This document shows, one piece after another, positions 47,803 to 56,470 of a stretch of DNA of 64,000 nt (its first letter is position 1; the number at the start of each line of letters is the position of its first letter). A program made the position numbers and the translations under genes. A model generated the notes under the pieces. It had not been told where the DNA came from and did no database searches. It worked only from the letters and a program-made list of their open reading frames with translations. Origin of the DNA: JBIQJD01 sp044507695 (GTDB taxonomy: Bacteria > Bacteroidota > Ignavibacteria > Ignavibacteriales > Ignavibacteriaceae); the NCBI GenBank assembly GCA_044507695.1, contig JBIQJD010000002.1:62001-126000 (forward strand). The letters are read 5' to 3'.

Positions 47803-48624
47803 ATGAAAAGTTCAAAAGATGAATCTCAGGTTTTATCTGCTTATGAAAAAGCTGCAAGTGAGGGGATTGATCCGCGATGCATTCCTCAAAAATTGAATGG
47901 TTCCGTTCCTGAAGATCAGCAAATAATTTATCCCGCTTACACAGAGGAAGAGCATAACCGCTGGAAAAGATTATTTGAGAGACAGATGAAATTTTTGCCC
48001 GGCGCTGTATGCGATGAATATTTGGAAGGCGTAAAAAAATTAAAGTTCACTCCGGATAAAATTCCTGCGCTAAAAGATTTAAGTACTATATTTAAAAGAA
48101 CCACAGGCTGGCGTGTTGCACGCGTGCCGGGACTAATTCATGAACAGAATTTTTTTGAAATGCTCCGCAGAAAAGTTTTTCCTTCAACCGATTATATAAG
48201 AGGTGAAGAGGAACTTGATTACACACCCGCACCAGATTTGTTTCATGATATGTTTGGTCATATGCCAATGCTTACCAATCCGAATTTTGCATCCTTTTAC
48301 CAGATGTTTGGTGAAGCCGCATTAAATGCCAAGGGTATTAACCGGAAATATCTGGAAACATTTCATTGGTTTACGGTTGAGTTTGGTTTAATAAGACAAA
48401 TGGAAGGAATACGAATTTACGGTGCCGGAATTGTTTCTTCACTTGGTGAAGTTCAACATGCACTTTCTGATGATGTTGAAGTAAAAGATTTTGTGGTTGA
48501 AGATTTAATTCACCAGGAATATGATGTTTGGCATCTTCAGCCTGTGCTGTTTGCAATAAATTCCTTTGAACAGCTTGAACAGGGATTTAAAGAATGGACC
48601 GGAAAAATCGGTTTGCTGAAGTAG
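47803..48624 (+). CDS. phhA: phenylalanine 4-monooxygenase
   Basis: 273 residues, bacterial single-domain size. Iron ligands His148 and His153 in 'PDLFHDMFGHMP' and Glu193 in 'FTVEFGL'; 'GWRVARVPGLIHEQNFFEML' and 'TDYIRGEEELDYTPAPDLFHD' are family signatures. Makes tyrosine from phenylalanine using O2 and a tetrahydropterin. The pterin supply genes (PTPS, folE, SDRs) lie 0.7-3.2 kb downstream on the same strand. Confidence 0.93.
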   Translation: MKSSKDESQVLSAYEKAASEGIDPRCIPQKLNGSVPEDQQIIYPAYTEEEHNRWKRLFERQMKFLPGAVCDEYLEGVKKLKFTPDKIPALKDLSTIFKRTTGWRVARVPGLIHEQNFFEMLRRKVFPSTDYIRGEEELDYTPAPDLFHDMFGHMPMLTNPNFASFYQMFGEAALNAKGINRKYLETFHWFTVEFGLIRQMEGIRIYGAGIVSSLGEVQHALSDDVEVKDFVVEDLIHQEYDVWHLQPVLFAINSFEQLEQGFKEWTGKIGLLK

Positions 48625-48854
48625 TTCAGAAATTTTAATCTTTAAAAGAAACTAAAATTTCATCTTTAAAAATTTTAAGAAATATTTTTTTAGCTTATGA
48701 GCTTTATTGGTGCATCTCATCCGGATGATATCAACATCACAACAGGTAGTAAATTAACTGAATCAATTCATTCCTTTTAAAATCCGTCTATCAACTCAAC
48801 TTGAATAAGCCTCCATTATTATCTAATTTTCAATAAAACTTACCGGAGAACAAA

Positions 48855-49319
48855 ATGATTGAAGAAGGAAAGAATGCGCCCGATTTTAAATTGAAAAATC
48901 AGGATGGAGAAACTATATCATTAAAAGATTTTGAAGGAAAAAACATCGTACTTTATTTTTATCCGAAAGATGATACATCAGGCTGCACTGCTGAAGCATG
49001 CGCATTCAGGGATGATTTTCCTAAGTTTGAAAATATTGATGCTGTTATTCTCGGCGTAAGTCCTGATTCAGTAGAATCTCATAAGAAATTTGCTGAGAAG
49101 TATAATCTGCCGTTTAATTTATTAAGTGATGAATCGAAAGAAGTTTGTGAGAAGTACGGTGTTTGGCAGCAGAAAAGTATGTATGGCAGAAAATACATGG
49201 GAGTTGTGCGCACAACTTATATTATTGATAAAGATGGCAGGGTTAAAAAATTATTCACCAGGGTTAAAGTAGATAACCACAATAAAGAAGTTATGGAAGC
49301 ACTTCAAAACGGATCATAG
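48855..49319 (+). CDS. bcp: peroxiredoxin, BCP/PrxQ type
   Basis: 154 residues. 'VLYFYPKDDTSGCTAEACAFRDDF' gives the peroxidatic and resolving cysteines five residues apart, the PrxQ/BCP layout; 'VILGVSPDSVESHKKFAEKYNLPFNLLSD' and 'RTTYIIDKDGRV' complete the fold. Reduces hydroperoxides via thioredoxin. 30 bp before the PTPS gene. Confidence 0.94.
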   Translation: MIEEGKNAPDFKLKNQDGETISLKDFEGKNIVLYFYPKDDTSGCTAEACAFRDDFPKFENIDAVILGVSPDSVESHKKFAEKYNLPFNLLSDESKEVCEKYGVWQQKSMYGRKYMGVVRTTYIIDKDGRVKKLFTRVKVDNHNKEVMEALQNGS

Positions 49320-49348
49320 TAAATTCATTCTTTAACTAAAGATTTAAA

Positions 49349-49756
49349 ATGTTATACGTTACCAGAAGAGAAAGATTCAGCGCTGCACATCGATTATTCA
49401 ATCCTGATTTAAGCGATGAAGAAAACTTTAAATTATATGGAAAGTGCAGCAATCCAAACTGGCACGGGCATAATTATGTGCTTGAAGTTGTTGTTGCCGG
49501 AAATGCCGATCCAAAAATCGGATATGTTATTGATCTGCATGTTTTGAAAAAAATTATTCACGAACATGTACTACAAAAAGTTGATCATAAAAACCTTAAT
49601 ATTGATACAGATTTTATGAAAGGAATTTTACCATCCGGTGAAAATATTACAAAAGCAATCTGGCATCAGCTTGAGGATAAGCTGCCATCGGGCAAGCTGT
49701 ATTCTGTAAAACTGTATGAAACAGAAAATAATTATTTTGAATATCGAGGAGAATAA
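49349..49756 (+). CDS. 6-pyruvoyl-tetrahydropterin synthase/QueD-family protein
   Basis: 135 residues. Zinc ligands His14 (SAAH), His39 and His41 (N-W-H-G-H-N-Y), catalytic Cys33 (G-K-C-S-N-P), 'KVDHKNLN' and 'PSGENITKAIW', 'LYETENNYFEY'. The Cys-x3-4-H-G-H pattern fits both PTPS and 6-carboxytetrahydropterin synthase (QueD). Adjacent folE, two SDRs and phenylalanine hydroxylase favour tetrahydrobiopterin-type synthesis; queuosine use cannot be excluded. Confidence 0.88.
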   Translation: MLYVTRRERFSAAHRLFNPDLSDEENFKLYGKCSNPNWHGHNYVLEVVVAGNADPKIGYVIDLHVLKKIIHEHVLQKVDHKNLNIDTDFMKGILPSGENITKAIWHQLEDKLPSGKLYSVKLYETENNYFEYRGE

Positions 49757-49757
49757 A

Positions 49758-50330
49758 TTGAACCATTCAGAAGTTCAGAAATTGATAACTGAATTATTAA
49801 AAAACATAGGAGAGAATCCAGCAAGAGAAGGATTAATTAATACCCCTCACCGTGTAGCAGAATCTTATGAGTTTTTAACTTCCGGTTACGGTAAGAAAAT
49901 TGAAGAAGTAATGAACAACGCAGTCTTCCATGAAAAATATGATGAGATGGTGCTTGTAAAAAATATTGATTTCTATAGTTTGTGTGAACATCATATGCTT
50001 CCTTTTTATGGCAAGGTTCATGTTGCATACATTCCAGATGGAAAAATTATCGGCTTAAGCAAAATTCCGAGATTGGTTGAAGTTTATTCCAGAAGGCTGC
50101 AGGTGCAGGAAAGAATGACTCAGGAAATTGCAGATACTATTGAAAAGTATCTTCAGCCGAAAGGTGTTGCAGTTGTATCTGAGGCTTATCATATGTGTAT
50201 GATGATGCGGGGTGTTGAAAAACAAAATTCATCCGCAACAACAAGCGCTGTTCATGGAGTCTTTCAGGAAGATCCAAGAACGAGAGCAGAGTTTTTAAAT
50301 TTAATCTCGAGTAAAAATCTAAATGGCTAA
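49758..50330 (+). CDS. folE: GTP cyclohydrolase I
   Basis: About 190 residues from TTG at 49758, two bases after the PTPS stop and with GAGGAG upstream; the ATG at 49716 overlaps the PTPS gene and adds unrelated residues. 'NPAREGLINTPHRVAESYEFLTSGY', zinc motif 'SLCEHHMLPFYGKVHVAYIPDGKIIGLSKIPRLVEV', 'VVSEAYHMCMMMRGVEKQNSSATTSAVHG' are complete. Converts GTP to dihydroneopterin triphosphate, the substrate of PTPS (and of folate synthesis). Confidence 0.94.
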   Translation: MNHSEVQKLITELLKNIGENPAREGLINTPHRVAESYEFLTSGYGKKIEEVMNNAVFHEKYDEMVLVKNIDFYSLCEHHMLPFYGKVHVAYIPDGKIIGLSKIPRLVEVYSRRLQVQERMTQEIADTIEKYLQPKGVAVVSEAYHMCMMMRGVEKQNSSATTSAVHGVFQEDPRTRAEFLNLISSKNLNG

Positions 50331-51039
50331 AAAAAAATCAGATGGAATCTGGATTACCGGTGCAAGCTCTGGAATTGGTAAAGCTGCTGCAAAGGAATTT
50401 GCACGTGTTGGTACAAAGGTTTATGTATCAGCCAGAAGAGTAACAGAACTTGAACGGCTCAACAGAGAATTGAAAGAAGAAAAACTCAGCGTTGAGATTC
50501 ATCCCTGCAATGTTGCATCTTCAGCAAATGTTGATCAAACTGTAAAAAAAATTTCTGCAGAAAGTAACATAAGTTGCCTTGTGAATAATGCCGGAATTAC
50601 TTCCTTCAAATCAGCGGAGGAAAACTCTGTTCCTGAAATAAAAGATATAATAAATACAAATCTGCTTGGATCAATCTATGCAATTAAATACGTTCTTCCT
50701 CATATGATTGAAAACGGAGGAGGAACGATAATAAATATTTTATCATCAGCAGCAAAAAGTACTTTTGCAAACAGCAGCGCTTACACAGCTTCCAAAATGG
50801 GATTACTCGGTTACACAAATGTTCTTCGTGAAGAGCTGCGCGATAAAAATATTAAAGTTGTAAATGTTATTCCCGGCGCAACAGAAACCGCAATGTGGAG
50901 TATGGATATTAGGAAAGAAAAATCTGAACGAATGATGAGTCCTGAAGATATTGCCAGAGTATTGGTATGGATTTATCTTCAAAAAGGAAATATGGTTACA
51001 GAAGAAATTGTTTTAAAACCGATAACCGGTGATTTGTAA
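50323..51039 (+). CDS. SDR oxidoreductase (sepiapterin-reductase-like role possible)
   Basis: 238 residues. 'ITGASSGIGKAAAKEFA' (NADP loop), 'LVNNAGIT', catalytic Ser and 'YTASKMG' with Tyr/Lys, 'NVIPGATETAMW'. Overlaps folE by 8 bp, so it is co-translated with the pterin genes. In biopterin-making bacteria an SDR reduces the 6-pyruvoyl side chain; this role is inferred from the operon, as SDR substrate cannot be read from sequence. Confidence 0.88.
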   Translation: MAKKKSDGIWITGASSGIGKAAAKEFARVGTKVYVSARRVTELERLNRELKEEKLSVEIHPCNVASSANVDQTVKKISAESNISCLVNNAGITSFKSAEENSVPEIKDIINTNLLGSIYAIKYVLPHMIENGGGTIINILSSAAKSTFANSSAYTASKMGLLGYTNVLREELRDKNIKVVNVIPGATETAMWSMDIRKEKSERMMSPEDIARVLVWIYLQKGNMVTEEIVLKPITGDL

Positions 51040-51141
51040 ATAGAATTTTATGATTTGATTATGAGGTTCAGGCAGATTTCAGACCGTATTAACCGTCCTT
51101 AAATCATACCTTTATTAAATCAAAATATAAAAGGAATTAAA

Positions 51142-51852
51142 ATGGCAGATAAACAAATTTCAATTGTTACCGGCTCAAGCAGAGGAATTGGTTTAGCCAT
51201 TGCAATAAAACTTGCAGAGGCTGGCCACAACGTTATGCTCTTTGGCAGAGATAAGGAAGCATTAAAATCTGCACAGAAAAAATTAACTGATGCCGGATCT
51301 GAATCAGATTATTTTATTGGTGATGTTGCTGATCCTGAATTTGCTGATAAATCGGTTTCACAAATTGAAAATAAATTCGGAAAAATCGATCACTTAATTA
51401 ATAATGCAGGGATTGGAATATTTAAAAATCTTGTTGATGCAGAACTCACTGATTTTAAAAGGCAGATTGAAACAAACGTATACGGCATCTTTAATTTTTC
51501 AAAAGCCGTACTGCCAGGGATGATAAAAAGAAAATCAGGCTCCATTATCAACATTGCTTCGCTTGCAGGAAAAAATTCATTTGTTGGCGGAACGATGTAC
51601 AGCTCCACAAAGCACGCAGTGCTTGGATTAACACGTTCACTGATGCTTGAAGTGCGGCAGTATAATATCCGAACGGTTGCAATCTGCCCCGGCTCTGTTA
51701 ATACTGAGTTTAATTTTGGCGGAAGCTCACACCCCAATCCTGATAAAATCTTACAGCCTGAAGATGTTGCCGAAGCAGTGCTTGCTGTTATTAAATTGCC
51801 TGTAAGAGCGTTAATGAGCGAGATTGATTTGCGTCCAACAAATCCAAAATAA
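51142..51852 (+). CDS. SDR oxidoreductase
   Basis: 236 residues. 'IVTGSSRGIGLAIAIKLAEAGH', 'LINNAGIGIF', 'SIINIASLAGKNSFVGGTMYSSTKHAVLG' with Ser/Tyr/Lys catalytic residues and 'AICPGSVNTEFN'. Resembles both 3-oxoacyl-ACP reductases and sepiapterin reductases. About 100 bp after the first SDR; may be the second side-chain reductase of the pterin pathway or an unrelated enzyme. Confidence 0.85.
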   Translation: MADKQISIVTGSSRGIGLAIAIKLAEAGHNVMLFGRDKEALKSAQKKLTDAGSESDYFIGDVADPEFADKSVSQIENKFGKIDHLINNAGIGIFKNLVDAELTDFKRQIETNVYGIFNFSKAVLPGMIKRKSGSIINIASLAGKNSFVGGTMYSSTKHAVLGLTRSLMLEVRQYNIRTVAICPGSVNTEFNFGGSSHPNPDKILQPEDVAEAVLAVIKLPVRALMSEIDLRPTNPK

Positions 51853-51853
51853 A

Positions 51854-52096
51854 TTAAGCGTTGTTGTATTCTTCAATTGCCATTTTTTCAAGATTATCTC
51901 TTAGCTCCTTCGGAAGAATAACTGAGTCATAATATTTACCATCTTTTCCTTTTTCGTTTGGAGCAGATAAGAATAATCCCTTTGTGCCATTAATTAATTT
52001 AAAACCTTTGATAACTATTTTATCGTCAGTTTGGACATCACAATATGCAACTGTTTTTGAATCTCCTTTAACCAAATGCATTCTCTGAATTTTCAT
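51854..52096 (-). CDS. spoVG: SpoVG-family protein
   Basis: 80 residues. 'VKGDSKTVAYCDVQTDDKIVIKGFKLINGTKGLFLSAP' and 'KYYDSVILPKELRDNLEKMAIEEY' match SpoVG: strand layout with 'DG/KGFK..NG..GLF...P' and a C-terminal helix. In other phyla SpoVG binds RNA/DNA and affects division or cell-wall genes. Convergent with the SDR gene. Confidence 0.82.
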   Translation of the reverse strand: MKIQRMHLVKGDSKTVAYCDVQTDDKIVIKGFKLINGTKGLFLSAPNEKGKDGKYYDSVILPKELRDNLEKMAIEEYNNA

Positions 52097-52244
52097 TTTA
52101 ACTCTCCGATTTGTTAATAATGAATTAATTAAAACAAGCGTGCAGGAAAAAAAGGGAGAAGCACAACAGGAATTTCTATGAAATAATTTTTGGGGAATAA
52201 CAGGTATTTGTTCTTAAACTACTTATCGGAGAGATAAATAGCAA

Positions 52245-52282
52245 TAAAAAAGTTGTCTTTCACCAAAGATAACTTTTTTAAA
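52245..52282 (-). terminator. yebC terminator
   Basis: Near-perfect stem AAAAAAGTTGTCTTT / AAAGATAACTTTTTT with a CACC loop; on the - strand it ends in T's. Located just beyond the YebC stop. Confidence 0.7.
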
Positions 52283-52293
52283 AAACAGTTTGG

Positions 52294-53013
52294 TTATGAT
52301 GCGCTTATTGCGTTATGATAAACAGACTGAACGTCCTCATCTTCTTCCAAAGCATCTATAAGATCGGTAACCTGCTTCAATTCTTCTTCATTAAGTTCTT
52401 TATAGTTATTTGGGATGTACTGAAATTCAGAACTATTAATTTCTATACCTTTATCATCCAAAGCTTTTTGCATTGTTCCAAAATCTTCAAATGCAGTGTA
52501 GATGAATATGAAATCATCTTCAACAATCATTTCTTCCAAACCAAAATCAATAAGTTCAAGTTCAAGTGCATCAGTATCAGTAATTTTTGATCTTTCAATT
52601 TTAATCAGTGCTTTATGATCAAACATAAAAGAGATGCTGCCTGAGTTGCCCAGGTTTCCATCATATTTTCTGAAGAGATGACGAACATTTGCAACAGTTC
52701 TGTTTGGATTATCAGTTGCAGTTTCCACCATTACAGCCACACCGTGCGGAGCGTAGCCTTCGTAAGTAATTTCCTGGTAATCTGATGTATCCTTCGATGA
52801 TGCCCGCTTAATTGCAGCTTCAACACGATCCTTGGGCATATTAACGCTTTTAGCATTTTGAATAGCAATACGAAGCCTACTGTTTCCTTTCGGATCGCTG
52901 CCGCCAGCTTTAACCGCTATTTCAATTTCTTTTCTTATACGGTTGAATGCCTGGGACATTTTTGCAAATCTTGCAAACATTCTGTGTTTACGTTTCTCGA
53001 ATATTCTTCCCAT
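52294..53013 (-). CDS. YebC/PmpR-family protein
   Basis: 239 residues from ATG 53013-53011 (MGRIFEKRKHRMFARFAKMSQAF, the Bacteroidota form of the usual GHSKW start; residues before are not conserved). 'KGNSRLRIAIQNAKSVNMPKDRVEAAIKRA', 'TYEGYAPHGVAVMVETATDNPNRTVANVRHLFRK' and 'GSISFMFDHKA' are signatures. YebC proteins act as regulators and help ribosomes on proline stretches. Confidence 0.92.
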   Translation of the reverse strand: MGRIFEKRKHRMFARFAKMSQAFNRIRKEIEIAVKAGGSDPKGNSRLRIAIQNAKSVNMPKDRVEAAIKRASSKDTSDYQEITYEGYAPHGVAVMVETATDNPNRTVANVRHLFRKYDGNLGNSGSISFMFDHKALIKIERSKITDTDALELELIDFGLEEMIVEDDFIFIYTAFEDFGTMQKALDDKGIEINSSEFQYIPNNYKELNEEELKQVTDLIDALEEDEDVQSVYHNAISAS

Positions 53014-53102
53014 AGAATTGATGATTTTTATTGTTTGTAAAAATTGAGCGAACAAATATAACGATTTTAAATTATTCATTAATTATCCTGAAAAAGAAAA
53101 TG

Positions 53103-53135
53103 CAAAAAAAAAAGAGATGCACATGCATCTCTTTT
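53103..53135 (-). terminator. terminator after Spy-like gene
   Basis: AAAGAGATGCA (53111-53121) / TGCATCTCTTT (53124-53134), 11-bp stem, 2-nt centre; a run of ten T's follows on the - strand. Located 20 bp after the stop at 53155. Confidence 0.8.
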
Positions 53136-53154
53136 GAAAACAAACCCGGGCTGC

Positions 53155-53628
53155 CTACCAGATTCTTTGCCGGTTTATTCTCATTTGTTTTTTTATGAAT
53201 GGCCGATTACCTTTTCTGCCGCTGTCATCTAATTTCTGAACCCTGAACTTTTGCCATATTTCTCTCTGCCCGGGCGTAAGTATTTCATAAATATCCATCC
53301 TATGATTGCCGGATGCGAGCGCAATTTCATTTTTTATTTTATTGATACGTTCAATATTATTCAATACTTCTTCACGGGTAATTCCTGATTTGCTTCTTAA
53401 ATCTTTCGCATCTACTTCTGCTTTTTCCAGTTCGGCCTTTAATTCAATCATCTTTTTTTGATGTGCAGATCTTAACTTCTGAATTTGAATTTCCTGTTCT
53501 TCAGTTAAATTTAATTTATCATGAATTCTGTTTCTCAATTTTTGCTTATCAACCTGTGCGGTTGAAGATGCTGTGAGAATGAGAACCACGAACAAAACTG
53601 CTGCAGGTGCAAGAATGATTCTTTTCAT
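53155..53628 (-). CDS. Spy/CpxP-like periplasmic protein
   Basis: 157 residues from ATG 53628-53626. Signal peptide to about residue 25 (ends STAQ). 'KLNLTEEQEIQIQKLRSAHQKKMIELKAELEKAE' and 'ILTPGQREIWQKFR' are the LTxxQ-type motifs of Spy/CpxP/zinc-resistance chaperones, all-helical and basic. Divergent from an ECF sigma gene, so likely part of an envelope-stress response. Confidence 0.78.
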   Translation of the reverse strand: MKRIILAPAAVLFVVLILTASSTAQVDKQKLRNRIHDKLNLTEEQEIQIQKLRSAHQKKMIELKAELEKAEVDAKDLRSKSGITREEVLNNIERINKIKNEIALASGNHRMDIYEILTPGQREIWQKFRVQKLDDSGRKGNRPFIKKQMRINRQRIW

Positions 53629-53800
53629 TTTAGATCCCTTTATAATTATTGAACAATTCTGATTTAACTTTTGCTCTTTTGACATTGGTAAACTAAGTTG
53701 GGTTTAAAGATGAAGATGATGAAGGGAAATTTTCTTTAATGAATATTTTTAAACCCGCACTTAACAGGATGTGTCAAACCAATGAATTATTACCGGCAGT

Positions 53801-54349
53801 ATGACTGAAACTACTAATGACAATGAATTAGTAAGGCAGTTTGTTAACGGCAGTGAAGCAGCATTTAACAAGCTTGCTCTTAAATATCAGCAGAAAATAT
53901 ACTGGCATGCAAGAAGAATGACCGGCAATCATCTTGATGCTGATGAGATAGTTCAGGAAGTATTAATAGTAATGTATAATAAATTAAAAAGTTTTCAATT
54001 TAAATCATCTTTATATACATGGATTTATAAGATTACTTCAACACGAAGTATCAATCATTTGCGGAGAGTTAAAGTAAAAAAGTTCTTTTCAATTGATGAA
54101 TCAAATGCTGATGTAATTAAAGATGTTTCAGATATTGTTAAAAATATTGAAGATAAAGAAATACTGGATAGAATTAATAAATCATTATTAAAACTTCCGC
54201 CAAAGCAGCGGGAAATATTTATCTTAAGAAATTTTGATGAACTTTCTTATGAAGAAATTGCAGAAATTACAGGCAAAAGTGTTGGCGGATTGAAGGCAAA
54301 TTATTTTCACGCAGTAAATAAAATTTTGGAGCTGATGAGCGATGAATAA
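53801..54349 (+). CDS. ECF-family RNA polymerase sigma factor
   Basis: 182 residues. Sigma region 2 'YQQKIYWHARRMTGNHLDADEIVQEVLIVMYNKL' with 'SSLYTWIYKITSTRSINHLRR', and region 4 'LPPKQREIFILRNFDELSYEEIAEITGKSVGGLKANYFHA'. No region 3. Followed by an overlapping anti-sigma-like membrane gene (8 bp), so a typical regulated ECF unit. Confidence 0.93.
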   Translation: MTETTNDNELVRQFVNGSEAAFNKLALKYQQKIYWHARRMTGNHLDADEIVQEVLIVMYNKLKSFQFKSSLYTWIYKITSTRSINHLRRVKVKKFFSIDESNADVIKDVSDIVKNIEDKEILDRINKSLLKLPPKQREIFILRNFDELSYEEIAEITGKSVGGLKANYFHAVNKILELMSDE

Positions 54350-54950
54350 AAATAATTTAAAGATCACAGAAAAAATTATACAGTATACTGAAGGCAGGAT
54401 GAACAATTCTGAAAAAATTGAGTTTGAACAGGAACTCTCTGATTCAGAAGAATTAAGAAAACAGCTTGAAAAATATCTCACTCTTTCCGGTGAAATTAAA
54501 AAGATAAAAAACTTCATAACAGATGAAACTTATTTTGCATCAATTCTGCCGAGATTCAGAATTAATCAGGAAAAGCAGCGCAAATTAAAATTGATTCCCG
54601 GACTTGCTTTAGGTGCAGCATTAGCCGCAGCAGTTATTTTGTTCTTTACAATTACAACAACTGAAATTTCGGAAATTCAAAACGGCGATTCATTAACATT
54701 CAGTGAAACAGAAATTGATTCTTTAATAAAAAATTATCCGGATTATACTTTGTTTGAAGCCGAAAATGAAGATACATATTCGGAATACGTTGAAGATATT
54801 TTTATTGATGAATTGAATATTTCTGCTCAAAGCCTGGATTCACTCGTGCTTTATTCATCATACTCTTCATATCTTGATTTATTTACGGAAATAAGTGATG
54901 AAGAGGCTGATTTAATTTATAAACAGGTAATTAATAAAGAACTTTTTTGA
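54342..54950 (+). CDS. anti-sigma-factor-like membrane protein
   Basis: 202 residues. Cytoplasmic helical N-terminal half ('KITEKIIQYTEGRMNNSEKIEFEQELSDSEEL', a zf-HC2-like anti-sigma helical domain without the zinc ligands), one membrane helix around residues 85-105 ('LALGAALAAAVILFF') and an acidic periplasmic part. Overlap with the sigma gene supports a membrane anti-sigma that releases the sigma factor on envelope stress. Assignment is by position and topology. Confidence 0.72.
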   Translation: MNKNNLKITEKIIQYTEGRMNNSEKIEFEQELSDSEELRKQLEKYLTLSGEIKKIKNFITDETYFASILPRFRINQEKQRKLKLIPGLALGAALAAAVILFFTITTTEISEIQNGDSLTFSETEIDSLIKNYPDYTLFEAENEDTYSEYVEDIFIDELNISAQSLDSLVLYSSYSSYLDLFTEISDEEADLIYKQVINKELF

Positions 54951-54960
54951 GGAAGGTCAT

Positions 54961-55446
54961 ATGAAGAAAACATTATTCATAATATTATTTCTTGCTGCTT
55001 TTGTAACGTATATTCTTCCGCAGGAAAGGCCCGATAAATTTGAAAGGCCAATGCTAAATAAAAAACTTCAGGAGCTTGAAAAGATAAAGCTGATTGAAAC
55101 TTTGAATCTCGATGAGACCACAACCCTAAAATTTTTTTCGCGCCGGAACACACACAGAAAAAAAATGATGGAACTAAATGATGAGATGGATGTTAAAGAA
55201 ACGCTAATTGAGGAAATCCTGAACAATGACGGCGATAAAGCACAGTTAAAAACACTGATAAATGAACATATGAAGCTTGAGCAAAAAATTTCTGATGAAC
55301 GTACAAAATTTTTAAGCTCACTAACAGATATTTTAAGCGATGAACAGCGCGCCAAATTGATATTGTTTGAGAAAAAGTTCAGACAGGAAATTAGAAATAT
55401 TTTAATGAGAGAGCGTGGAAAACGAAAAATAAATTACCAAAAATGA
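54961..55446 (+). CDS. Spy/CpxP-like periplasmic protein
   Basis: 161 residues. Signal peptide (ends ILPQ), then all-helical: 'KIKLIETLNLDETTTLKFFSRRNTHRKKMMEL', 'INEHMKLEQKISDERTKFLSSLTDILSDEQRAKLILFEKKFRQEI'. Same layout as the protein at 53155-53628. Eleven bp after the anti-sigma gene, so in its operon; probably a periplasmic chaperone or stress sensor. Confidence 0.75.
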   Translation: MKKTLFIILFLAAFVTYILPQERPDKFERPMLNKKLQELEKIKLIETLNLDETTTLKFFSRRNTHRKKMMELNDEMDVKETLIEEILNNDGDKAQLKTLINEHMKLEQKISDERTKFLSSLTDILSDEQRAKLILFEKKFRQEIRNILMRERGKRKINYQK

Positions 55447-55519
55447 AATTATTTTTTAAACAGAAGTTAATCAGGGTTGCATTTGTAGCATAACAGATAT
55501 ATTTTTTCACCATAATTTT

Positions 55520-55603
55520 GCGGAAGTGGTGAAATTGGTATACACGCTATCTTGAGGGGGTAGTGCCTTAATTGGCGTACGGGTTCAAGTCCCGTCTTCC
55601 GCA
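55520..55603 (+). tRNA. tRNA-Leu (anticodon GAG)
   Basis: 84 nt cloverleaf with a long variable arm: acceptor GCGGAAG / CTTCCGC with discriminator A, anticodon stem CTATC / GGTAG around TTGAGGG (anticodon GAG), T-loop TTCAAGT within GGGTTCAAGTCCC. CCA is not encoded. Confidence 0.95.
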
Positions 55604-55641
55604 CAAAATTTTTATCCAACCATAATTAACAGGTGATACTA

Positions 55642-56406
55642 ATGAAAAAAACATTTAGCTTATCAACTGCTCTGCTTGTTTTGTTCCTGGCCTTCAACAT
55701 CTCATTTGCGCAGGATATGAATCCCGAAGCCGGTAAATTGTACAACGCAGGAAATGATATGTTGAAAGCCGGTAATTACAACGGTGCAGTTGAGAATTAT
55801 GATAATGCCTTGAAAATTGAGAAAGATTACAGAATATATTATCAGAAAGGTATTGCATTAAAAAAATCCGGTAAGAATGATGACGCACAGGCAGCTTTTG
55901 AAGAAGTGATCAAAATGAAGCCTGATTTTGAAGCTGGTTATAATGCTTTGGGCGGAGTTTTCTTTACCAAAGGTGATTATCAAAAAGCAATTGATAATTT
56001 TGAAAAAGTACTTGAGATAGCCGATGATAATAAAACTAAAAATGCTGTTAAGAAAAATTTATCATTAGCTTATACAAAACTTGGTTCAGAAGCAATGTCT
56101 GATGGTAATACCGAAAAAGCAATTGCTAACCTGAAAAAAGCAGTTGAAAATAATAATTATGATGCTGCTTATTTATCACTTGCAAAAGTTTATTCTGAAA
56201 ACGGTGAATATGATAAATCAATTGAAGCTGCTGAGAATGCACTTAAATATCGTTCAGGAATAAGCAAGGGCGGACCATACTACTATATGGGCGTTGCATA
56301 CAAAAATAAAGGTGATAATGCAAAAGCAGTTGAAATGTTTAATCAGGCAAAATCAGATGCAACATATAAAAAATTAGTTGAATACGAACTAACTTTATTA
56401 AAATAA
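55642..56406 (+). CDS. secreted TPR protein
   Basis: 254 residues from ATG 55642. Signal peptide (ends ISFAQ), then about six TPR units, e.g. 'AGNDMLKAGNYNGAVENYDNALKIEKDY', 'YNALGGVFFTKGDYQKAIDNFEKVLEI', 'YYYMGVAYKNKGDNAKAVEMFNQAKSD'. Periplasmic or outer-membrane-associated scaffold; partner unknown. A good terminator follows at 56431-56460. Confidence 0.85.
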   Translation: MKKTFSLSTALLVLFLAFNISFAQDMNPEAGKLYNAGNDMLKAGNYNGAVENYDNALKIEKDYRIYYQKGIALKKSGKNDDAQAAFEEVIKMKPDFEAGYNALGGVFFTKGDYQKAIDNFEKVLEIADDNKTKNAVKKNLSLAYTKLGSEAMSDGNTEKAIANLKKAVENNNYDAAYLSLAKVYSENGEYDKSIEAAENALKYRSGISKGGPYYYMGVAYKNKGDNAKAVEMFNQAKSDATYKKLVEYELTLLK

Positions 56407-56430
56407 TTTCAACTTAAATGGAGATATTAA

Positions 56431-56460
56431 AGAGGCTGTAAATTGAACAGCCTCTTTTTG
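56431..56460 (+). terminator. terminator of TPR gene
   Basis: AGAGGCTG (56431-56438) / CAGCCTCT (56448-56455), then TTTTTG TTTT. Confidence 0.85.
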
Positions 56461-56470
56461 TTTTAAAGGT

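Noticed and set aside
55501..55620. Second prophage or island boundary at tRNA-Leu
   Set aside because: The tRNA is complete and both sides are ordinary host genes without integrase or repeated tRNA ends.
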